Source of the DNA: Ditylenchus dipsaci
Taxonomy: Eukaryota > Nematoda > Chromadorea > Rhabditida > Anguinidae
Assembly (NCBI GenBank): GCA_004194705.1
Contig: SADC01000399.1
Span: forward strand, 62,001-126,000
Reading direction: 5' to 3'
DNA length: 64,000 bases
The notes beneath the pieces were generated by a model that was not told the origin of the DNA, ran no database searches, and saw nothing but the letters and a program-made list of their open reading frames with translations. The stretch's first letter is position 1; each line of letters begins with the position of its first letter. This document shows positions 56,801-64,000 of this stretch, piece after piece. Made by a program: the position numbers and the translations under genes.

Positions 56801-59667
56801 GATCTGGTGAAAGAAGCTCATTCCAAATAATTCCCATATGAAAACCTCAACCATCTGTCCCTTTACAAATATTTTTGACCTACCTCCATCTCGATCACAG
56901 ACACTTGCATTGTTCCATCAAAGCCCTAAACAATTTTTTGTTTCAACTATCCAAAAACATAATATACTAGCAAAATTACCATGTCCTCAGCATGTTGCTT
57001 GATCTTTTGTAGAATCGTTTTGAGGAACTGGAGTCGAGCATCCCGAATCATGCCTTCTCCTTGCTGCTGCTGTTGCTCAAAAGACGAAGGCTTGGGTGGG
57101 AACGAGTCAATGGCTACCACTGGCTCAGAAGTGGAGCTGATCGATGAAGTGGTCGTGCTGCTCGACTCTGAAGCCTGTTGGATCAAGGCTTCGGCCATCT
57201 CCTTGCTAAAATTGCAATAGGTTTTGCTGAGATATTTTAATTAGGGTTGGCTAGCTTACTTCTTGCTGAGCGAGAAGTATCGGTCTGCACTGTGAACTGC
57301 GTTGGCACGATGGTAGTAGTCATAGGCGTTGTCTCCATACCCAAACGGTGCTTCAGCTCCGCCCTGCAATTGGTGAATTGTTGTAGATTCTGTTTCAAGA
57401 CTCTCTGAGATTTTATATTTTTATACCAAAATAATTTAGTACTTCAGTGAATAGCCTGTGAAAACGCTTTTTCAAAATTTTCGATGTTTTTTTAAATAAA
57501 AGTATGCATTTGTGTGGAATTTTTTCTTGAGTTTTTCCTAGTAGCTTAAATTTCCTCGTAAGTTCGAACCAAATGCAGAATTTAAAAAATATGTTTGGTT
57601 ATCGAGATATGACTTAAAGGGGCATGCTCGCCGCCGACGGGAATATATTTGAAAGGCGCTCAAAAAATTATTTTAACATAAAAATTAGTTCAGTACTCTT
57701 CCAGTAATATATAACGAAAAACCATTTGACTTCCTAACGGTATAGGGGACTCACTGGTAAAGCGGCTGCGTACTATCAAGTCGGTCGTCTGTCAGCGATG
57801 AGCATTTGTGCCTATTTCTTATAAAATAGGCCTAAAAAGCACATTTTGGGCCTATTTTTGGCCAAATAGGCCCGAAGTCTAAATAGGCCCAAAAAGGCCC
57901 ATTTTGGGCTTATTTTATAAAGAATAGGCACAAACGCTCATCCCTGTCGTCTGTTCGATTTCGGTTGGAAACACCTTTTTTCCCGTAAAGCCCAAGTGCA
58001 CCCCCTTCTCCAAAGAGTATTTTTCTCTAAGCTTCCTATTTTGGGTTCCCTTGATTTTTTTTAACTTTTCTTTTTTGCAATCTGTAGCCGCGCTAACTTA
58101 GGTTTAGGCTTAGGCCTTAGGCTTAGATGAAAAAAGTCTGCTTAGAGAAAAATACTCTTTGCAGGGAGGGGGGCACTTGGAAATCTGTCTTTTTTTCCTT
58201 GACTTTTACTAAAAAACTAAATTTTAATTCTCGTTTGAATTTTACTGGTACCCGCCTTTCAAAATATTCCCATCGGCGACAAGCAAGCCCCTTTAAAATA
58301 GAATTCACGTCATTTAAAATCTTAGCACTCTAAACTTTAGTCATATCTCGGCAGTCAAGTTATTTAAGTTCTGCTTTGAGATTCAGATTTCTGAAAAAAT
58401 TTTAGATACTATGTCATTAGGAAAGAGCATTTTACATTCTACAAGTGGCTTCTGTTAGAAAAGGTTCGCATTTTTTCGTCTAAAGTGTCCCTTTACACCC
58501 GTTACGAGTCAAATTGGTTGCGAGTTAATAATCATACAAAAAATATATTGATTTTTTTAGTGCAAAAAGGATCTTTTTTGGTGCAATTTTTTGCGCAAAT
58601 TTTGGTTTTGCGGTTTTTTGTTTAATTTTTTAACCTTTTTTTTAAAAGTGAAAACACCATCTGGTAGCTCTGTAATTCTAGTTTCTCATAAAGTATTATT
58701 CGCAAAATCACAAAAAATTAATAGTATGAACCAAATCAATTTTCCTGACTTGCTTATACTTCTACCTTTTTGTGCTACATTTTGCAAAGATGTTGCAATA
58801 AATTTATATCTCGTTAAAAACTAGAATCGCAGGGCTACTTGAGGTTGTTATTACTTTTAAAAAAGGTTGCAAAATTTATAGAAAAACGTGAAAGAAAAAT
58901 TTGCGCCGAAAAAAGTAAATTTGCACCAAAAAGATCCTTCTTGCGCCAAAAATCAATATCCTACAAAAAATAATAGCTCTCTCAAGTATTCGACAAAATA
59001 AATTTGCTTACCATCTAAGTCTGAAGAAGTTTTATCGCGCTGTCTATTATAGGCGATCTCGGAGAGAGTGAGAGCAAAAAGAGCCATCAGAACACTGATA
59101 GCATGACCATCAAGATGCCTGCAGCACATTATCTTTATGTTCATGAAGCTATAGCTACTTTATTGTGACATACCTTTGTATCCACGAGGACTTGCGCATA
59201 ATTGATTGGATGGGGTGGTTGTGGGATTTCGGGTCCTATCGGCAATGGAATATGCTTTACATTCTGAGTGGGCACATAGCCGGGAGGTGGTGAGCCTGAA
59301 AATCGGCTATAAATAAATTCTCGAATCGATGAAATTTTAAAAATTGAAAAAATATATAAACAGTTTTCAAACCATTTTAAGTTAGTCACTATATTCATAA
59401 AATTGTTACCTCCATTAGTTTTCTCTGTTGTGTAGCGGAATCACTGGCGTCCTTTATTGGAGGCTTCTGATCCAGACCTACTGTAAACACTTTCATTCTG
59501 GGTGAGTGGTTTCTCTGCAAAAATAAACTAATTAATGGGGCTAATAAAGTGAAAGGGGTCTTTAAAGACACACGCAAACAAATTAAAGAGTGGAAATCAA
59601 AATAAGTATGACTCATTACTCTAGCATTATTGATACGGTAATACTTCTCAGCCTTACTGACACTCAT
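47839..59667 (-). CDS. Long Gln/Pro/Ser-rich protein, at least 11 exons (gene A)
   Basis: The ATG at 59667 opens MSVSKAEKYYRINNAR. Exons read: 59667-59620, 59514-59410 (MKVFTVGLDQKPPIKD), 59295-59174 (SPPPGYVPTQNVKHI), possibly one near 59110-58995, 57363-57260 (GYGDNAYDYYHRANAVHSAD), 57205-56980 (EMAEALIQQASE, FLKTILQKIKQHAEDM), 56207-56051, 56003-55808 (NNNQQQQQPQQ), 53198-52710 (QQQQQQFPQPPHILPRPP, GEIYGRKFGRMLQDIIA), 51707-51244 (PQQWWQQQQPGSNPQQQQ), 49315-49132 and 48134-47839 (DDVWLVAPPHRTQPPPQPH). Phases agree for exons at 57.4-55.8 kb. Elsewhere one-base breaks are frequent. The helical YYHRANAVHSADRYF stretch is faintly MIT-like; the rest resembles low-complexity RNA-granule or transcription-coactivator proteins. 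I cannot name a family. Confidence 0.6.
48353..48905. mobile_element. pogo-like MITE, about 550 bp
   Basis: It starts CAGTTGAGTCTCGGTTAAAT after TA and ends CAAGACTCAACTG. Inner words TTCTGTTATGACAGTCTAGA and CCTAAATGTTG follow the family plan. It lies in an intron of gene A. Confidence 0.65.
49576..49675. mobile_element. pogo-like MITE, 100 bp, TA-flanked
   Basis: CAGTCAAACCGCGATTTAGT on the left and ACTAAATCGGGGTTTGACTG on the right, with TATA on both sides. It is a minimal member of the family. Confidence 0.9.
50123..50876. mobile_element. Foldback family FB copy 5, complete, in a gene A intron
   Basis: The ends GGGGGGGGCGCATTTTTTGC and AAAAAATGCGCCCCCCCCC pair, with inner arms TAAATCATGTTTAAACGACT / AGTCGTTTAAACATGATTTA. 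The core carries GTCTAAGGTAAGTG, GCATCTCTAACCGACCAAGC, GCGCCCCCTTCGGGGACGT, GTTGAGATGCGCAC and ACATACCTTAGACAC. Confidence 0.9.
51885..52309. mobile_element. pogo-like MITE, 425 bp, TA-flanked, highly palindromic
   Basis: CAGTCAAACCTCGATACAGT on the left opposes ACTGTATCGAGGTTTGACTG on the right. The arms of about 200 bp pair through GGGTCCGACACTTTTTT, TTGACAGTCTGGTCGCAAAT and GATTTTGCCGATCG. Confidence 0.92.
53519..54318. mobile_element. Element with CCGTATTTTCTCTAAT ends
   Basis: ACCGTATTTTCTCTAATAGT on the left and TTCTATTAGAGAGAATACGG on the right bound about 800 bp. Several internal CTCTAATAGT and TTATAAGCCCCCTCG words suggest nested or decayed copies. Confidence 0.55.
54821..55061. mobile_element. 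pogo-like MITE, 241 bp, TA-flanked
   Basis: It starts CAGCCAAAACTCCCATTAAC and ends AATGGGAGCTTTGGCTG, with TA on both sides. Inner words GCAAAATCGGAATCCTGACG and CCCTAGGCGGGAACGAACTT match the family. Confidence 0.85.
55500..55651. mobile_element. pogo-like MITE, 152 bp, TA-flanked
   Basis: CAGTCAAACCCGGTTTAGTG and AAATCGGGGTTTGACTG at the ends; GTCGCACTAAAT words are repeated inside. Confidence 0.9.
56312..56704. mobile_element. pogo-like MITE, decayed ends
   Basis: GTTGAGCCTCGATATATTGC, GTAAGTTCGTTCCCGCC and AGTACGACGC on the left oppose GGACCTTAGGCGAGAACGAA and CTCTACTG on the right. Confidence 0.65.
57745..57985 (+). repeat. tRNA-like (SINE-like) sequence split by a hAT MITE
   Basis: GGACTCACTGGTAAAGCGGC resembles an A box region. 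After removal of the 57793-57946 insertion and one duplication, GTCGTCTGTTCGATTTCGG gives a B box. The spacing of about 45 bp is tRNA-like. Confidence 0.4.
57793..57946. mobile_element. hAT-like MITE, 154 bp, 8-bp target duplication
   Basis: It starts CAGCGATGAGCATTTGTGCC and ends AAACGCTCATCCCTG, flanked by TCGTCTGT at 57785-57792 and 57947-57954. The interior repeats AAATAGGCC-type words on both strands. Confidence 0.9.
57990..58182. mobile_element. MITE with TTAGGCTTAGG core, copy 2
   Basis: AAGCCCAAGTGCACCCCC and GGGAGGGGGGCACTT bound the element. The core reads ACTTAGGTTTAGGCTTAGG then CCTTAGGCTTAGATG. Confidence 0.8.
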
Positions 59668-59699
59668 GGTTCACTGGTTAAATTCCTGGCTCTAGTATG

Positions 59700-60150
59700 C
59701 TAATTTTTTTAAATTTTGTTTGGGTAATTAAAATCACGGGTTCGATTCCCAGGTGGAGCAGTGACTTTTTTAAAATTTTGTTTGACTAATTTGGGTCACG
59801 AGTTTGATCGACAGGGTAAGCAGTTACCTTTTTATATATTTTTTTGACTGTGGGACATAAATAACCCCCTCCTCCAAAAAGGGTCATAAATAACCCCCTT
59901 TAGTACTACCTAATGGGCGCTGGCCTACCGAAGCCTAAGCCTAAAAGATACCCCATAAATAACCCCTAAAAGGGGTTTTTTATGGAGGGGGGGGGATTAT
60001 TTATGGGTTTGTACGATATTTTTTGGCTAATTTGGGTCACAGGTTCAATTCCCAGCTGAAGGGGTCACTGTTTTTTTAAATTTTGGCTAATTTAGGAACG
60101 GGTTCGATTCTCAGGTGATGCAGTTATTTTTTTTGATTTTGTCTCTCTAA
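59700..60150 (+). repeat. Reiterated GGTTCGATTCCCAG units (tRNA 3'-half-like)
   Basis: GGGTTCGATTCCCAGGTGGA, GAGTTTGATCGACAGGGTAA, AGGTTCAATTCCCAGCTGAA and GGGTTCGATTCTCAGGTGAT recur, each preceded by TTTTG(G)CTAATTTGGGTCAC and followed by a CAGT-type word and a T-run. A MITE (59850-60015) splits the series. It lies just upstream of gene A. Confidence 0.65.
59850..60015. mobile_element. Foldback MITE with ATAAATAACCCCC ends
   Basis: GGGACATAAATAACCCCCTC on the left opposes GGGGGGATTATTTATGGGT on the right. The core contains CGAAGCCTAAGCCTAAAAG. Confidence 0.75.
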
Positions 60151-60159
60151 GTTTTTGCA

Positions 60160-62280
60160 TCAGATGTATACAAAGCTCGTAAATATCGCAACTGAATCAA
60201 GACTAACTGGTATCAGATTTTTTGCCTGACAATAACTTCTTATTCCCACCATCAGCATAATAACAACAACAAAGAAGAAAGAATAAGAAGACAATTGGAA
60301 AAGGAATAAAAAGAGGGGAAGTAGTAAGTTGCTGTTGATACCTATCTACCTTCGCAAAACACTACCAACAATACCTTCCTCTTCTACACATCATCATTCG
60401 CACACACAGCAAGACAACAGGATTTATTTGGGGAATAGGAGGAAGGGGGAGGATGAAAACATGTTCTCATTGCTGATGCCCTACCCCCAAATTGGGGAGG
60501 GGGAAGGGTGCAGACAATGCGAACGGCGGAGACCACTCTTTTTTTCCTAAAATGCACTTCTATTCACCACAAAGAGCGTCCAAATTAAGAGATTAATTCG
60601 CGAATTAGGGGATGGTCTCCTGATGTGAGATAAACCTTTTTTCACTATTTTTAGAGGTCGATGACGGAGATTTTAAATAAAAAACTCCCAATGCCTGACT
60701 TCAATCAACTGTCTTTTTCAAATCAAAAATAAAATGACTGAAATTATGTGGTATCAGAATCTTTTGCCTGATTCTCCCCTCTCCCCCTCTCTTTGATTAC
60801 TCGGCATATTTTTTATGCGAACAGCAAATGTGGACATATTTTCTATAAGTTATTTAACTTTTTTCTACATTTGTAGCGCGATATCTAGCTACATTTTGAG
60901 CGGTGATCTTTTTGCTTTGCTGCACTGAATATAGAGATTTCATGTGTTTTCACTGCGCCTCCGCATCCCCGTCCCGCATCGAAGACGATGCAGATCTCTT
61001 TATTTTTCAAAGCTAAAAAAAAGAAGTTTACCACTCAAAATGTAGCTAAGGAACTGCGCTACAAAATAGAAACAAAATAAGAGCAATGAGTTTTAAGAAA
61101 TGTTGAACGAAAATCAGCCTCAATATAGCTCAGTTTTTGAGTTTAGTTTTCAATTTTTAATCAGGCTTCTGGAGATTTTGTGATCTATACTGACGGCCAA
61201 TCTCAGTAAGCGGTTTCAAAAAAAATAAAAGTAAAAGTAAATTAAATTTTAGCTCTAGGCTAGAACAGACTCAAGTTGGGTATCTTCCAAAATCAAGTCT
61301 TGACTGTATAAAAAAAATGATTCTAGGAAATACATATAAAAAAGTGCACGTAAAAATGAACCACAACAAATATATTATTTTGCAGAGCCAAAAAAGTGGC
61401 TCGTAAACATGAATGACAGAATAATAATCCCAAAAGATGCGCAAGCTGGAGTAAAGTGGTGGTGTTGACAGTGGTTGATCGGGGGAGTCAGCAGTCCCAT
61501 CAATAAATAGGGAGGAGAGAGACCATGCTGACTCATTTACACCATCATGCTTTGGGGCTGGACAACAACAGTCCATGCAAAACAACTACGTAGTCGTTAG
61601 CCTCCAAAAAAAGTATAGCAAATGTACAGTTTGAGCATGTGATAAAAATGTGAATAAATTAGCAAGAAGAGATTTTTTGTATGGAAAAAGGGTCAAATTG
61701 AATTGCGAAACAGCGCCCTGATTTTCAGAATCATCGTTTGTACCTAAATTTGAGGCAATATTTCAAATGTTTTGACATCACCAGAAAGCCCTGGATCTCA
61801 GCTTTTTCAACGAGCTATTGAAAGTGCTTACCAAGCAAAAAGCTTGGCACTTTACGTGAGCTCTCGATATATTGTAAGATTTTTTGCTTTAAAGGAGGAG
61901 GATTATTAGAATTAATTAGGCATGTGATTTCAAACACGATTTATCCTCAGATCTATTGTTGGCTCTAGCTCCAACCTTGCAAAAATAGTGTTCCTGACAT
62001 TATTACAAAAAAAAATCCGCTAAATTTTGCTCACAATGAGGAGGGGGGGGCGGGGGTTGTTTCAAAGTTGAAAAAAGTCCGGCTAGAAATGGTCATTTTA
62101 AATGCAAATAAAAATGTAATACAGAATAACACCCATAATTAATATATAATTTTGGGGGGTTATCGATATTACATTTTGCGTTTAGACAATAAAATGACGA
62201 TTTACAAGCAGCAGTTTATTTTCGACCTTGACCCCTAAAGAATGCATGAAATAATGGAATAATAGACTCTCAGTGTGATC
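60160..62280. other. Stretch without a convincing gene
   Basis: A minus-strand frame (ATG about 61576, to 61271) reads MDCCCPAPKHDGVNESAW and then two hydrophobic stretches; it has no recognised relatives and no splice partner, so I leave it as a possible small membrane-protein ORF at low confidence. 61260-61312 has a pogo-like right end (CAAGTCTTGACTGTA). Nothing else is recognisable. Confidence 0.3.
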
Positions 62281-62323
62281 AAGGGGTTAAGCGCGAAACT
62301 CTGTTTTTCGAAATGGCGTCAAG

Positions 62324-62532
62324 CAGGGGTACGTCGAAATTCGAAATCTGAAAAATTTCTTGCAAGAATTGAAATTTAGTTGTTTGTTACTCGACTTTCA
62401 GTTTTAATTTTCATGCATTTTGCTTGCTGCCATATTTTATCAGAATCCGAAATGCGAATTTTGATTCCGAAGTTCTGGAGTTCCGATTCCAAATTCCGTT
62501 CCGATTTTTTTTTCATTTCCGACACAGCCCTG
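62324..62532. mobile_element. hAT-like MITE, 209 bp, 8-bp target duplication
   Basis: It starts CAGGGGTACGTCGAAATTCG and ends ATTTCCGACACAGCCCTG. Flanks GCGTCAAG (62316-62323) and GCGTTAAG (62533-62540) match in 7 of 8 bases. ATTCCGA words are repeated near the right end. Confidence 0.85.
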
Positions 62533-63120
62533 GCGTTAAGGAAAAAAATCGCAGCTCTTTTTAAAAATTAGGCGAATAACTTAATCCATCCTGTATATCT
62601 AGTCAATTTCCACGATTTGCACAACGCTTAAAAACTGCTTATATAGTTCACCCTAAAAAGTGCCTTGATCCTCCAAACTCATTTTTATGTCATTTTTGAT
62701 TTTCCGATTTGCCTAAATGTTGGCAAATACGCCGGTGAATTCACCAACAAAACCGAAAATTGGTCAACCCTACTTTTTCGCAAAATGAAAAATGTTCAAA
62801 ACTTTTCCAAAAGTAAAATTGTAGAAGTGCTGAAAAACAATCAAGCCATACCAAGGGCACCATATATAAAAAACAAAAAAAATTTTCATCCATTTTTTTT
62901 ACCAATTTACTGCTTACACCTGCAGATCCTATTTGGAGGGGTATTGCAGTGGTACAAGTGTAGTGGAGGGAATGTACTCATACATTTTCTTTGTTCTGCA
63001 CCACTTCCACCACCACCATAAATAATAACAGTGATTCTTGAGCTGTTTTGGTTCTTCTTCTTCTAGTGTTGAGGAGGATGGTCTTTCTTTCCCAAGTACA
63101 GAGCTAAATCTGGAAGGAAA

Positions 63121-64000
63121 GGTTTTTATCGTTTTAAGCATATAAAAATGACTTAGAGTCGTTTAAACATGATTTACAAATTAGTAAAAAATGCGCCCCC
63201 CCCCAAGTAAATAAGTGCCCACAAATTATAAAATCGTATATTTGGCATTGCTTTTCGGACCTCTTTTTGAGAACCTCTTTCACGGAATATGCCCCATATT
63301 TTGTAGTTCATCCTTCTGTCTTAAAATTGAGAGGTAACTTGTCTGAGAGCAATCTTCAAAAATGGTTCAGAAACACGACGCTACTCGGTTTTCAAACGAA
63401 ACAGGGAAAATCAAAAAGTAGTCACACAAACACCCACACAATACAAAACAACACACAACATGCAGAAAGACCGTGACAAATTAGCAGGCAAGGGGAAAAC
63501 GAAGAAGAAGAGTAACGAAAAAAGCAATCACGCGTGCTGTGTCCACCATGCCCACCCATCTGCTAACCTTGAATACTGGAACTGCAGTTGTTGCTGGACT
63601 CCAAAGTCCTTTCTCTGCTGTCCACCTCCCATCACTTCCTTGGCGAAAGCTGGGAATGGCTGTGGCTGACCGTTCTGAGCCTGCCTTGACCCATCGGGAA
63701 GAAAATGACTGGAGGAGGGGCGGCAACCCCGATTTTTCAACAGTTTGCCAGGGTTCTCATCACCATGCTGGAGGGGGGAATTTGCTGTTGCTGTGGGTTG
63801 CTTCCTGGTTGTTGCTGTTGCCACCACTGCTGTGGCATGGCCATTTGCTGGGAGGTAGTGTGAGGGGTGGTGGAGGTGGGAAGAAAGGGGACCCATAGGT
63901 GGGGGTGGGCCTTGATTACCCCCCATGTTGTTGGGCTCATGGTCTCGGGAAAGGGTAGTCGAGCCTTTGTTCAGGCTGCTGAGGTCCTGCGAGAACGGCG
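63121..64000 (-). repeat. Second copy of 50789-51690 (part of FB copy 5 plus a gene A exon)
   Basis: The copy is collinear and nearly identical, starting inside the right arm of the foldback element and running to the window edge. Differences are about a dozen, nearly all one-base losses in homopolymers (for example CTGGGAACTG to CTGGAACTG, GGGGGCGG to GGGGCGG, TTTTGCC to TTTGCC). The gene A exon within it therefore changes frame repeatedly. It is most simply a redundant, unpolished assembly end rather than a real exon duplication. Confidence 0.9.

Noticed and set aside
60329..60550. Plus-strand frame upstream of gene A (MLLIPIYLRKTLPTIPSSS...)
   Set aside because: Composition follows the local purine-rich DNA, no splice or family support, and it opposes a likely promoter region.
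1..64000. CRISPR-like arrays (29-bp units at 39.4 and 40.2 kb; 16-bp units at 1.3 and 4.8 kb)
   Set aside because: Units are contiguous tandem repeats without unique spacers, occur as inverted pairs at transposon ends, and the DNA is eukaryotic with spliced genes.

Overview
The window reads as nuclear DNA of a small metazoan, most likely a nematode or close relative. The evidence is AT-rich sequence with GT-AG introns that are often about 50-150 bp, a cysteine-rich Ly6/ET-type secreted protein with the C-C-C-x-x-x-x-C-N ending common in nematodes, and TTAGGC-type words (the nematode telomere unit) inside several repeats. Coding density is low: most bases belong to inverted-repeat DNA transposons, their non-autonomous derivatives, and insertions of one into another.

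Layout. 0.8-5.3 kb is a Merlin-type transposon that holds a second, giant palindromic element with FLYWCH-like coding arms. 5.5-8.3 kb (minus strand) carries the first four coding exons of a class I fructose-bisphosphate aldolase; its introns hold a hAT fragment and several MITEs, and the Merlin lies in the intron after exon 4, so the catalytic half of the enzyme is not in the window. 8.5-13.7 kb is repeats and unassigned DNA. 14.7-17.1 kb (minus) is a two-exon Ly6/ET-like membrane-anchored protein. 19.8-31.9 kb is nested palindromes, including a hAT transposon with a perfect 8-bp target duplication. 33.8-34.9 kb is an internally deleted piggyBac. 35-41.4 kb is a mosaic of tandem repeats, GCC/GGC blocks and palindromes. 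41.87-42.12 kb (plus) is the first exon of a TACO1/YebC-type mitochondrial translation factor. 43.9-59.7 kb (minus) holds a long, many-exon, Gln/Pro/Ser-rich protein gene and probably a second gene (45.2-46.5 kb). The last 0.88 kb is a second, indel-laden copy of 50.8-51.7 kb.

Two themes stand out. First, many unrelated inverted elements have ends made of a short element-specific word repeated many times, and several have clear 8-bp target duplications (hAT-like). Second, real exons repeatedly break frame by one base at short homopolymers (TACO1, Ly6, Merlin, the Q-rich gene), and the end-of-window duplicate differs from its twin almost only by homopolymer losses. This looks like residual long-read error and a redundant assembly end rather than true pseudogenes. 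I found no convincing new biological system; the most unusual structures are the nested Merlin/palindrome and a conserved long hairpin core shared by one foldback family.
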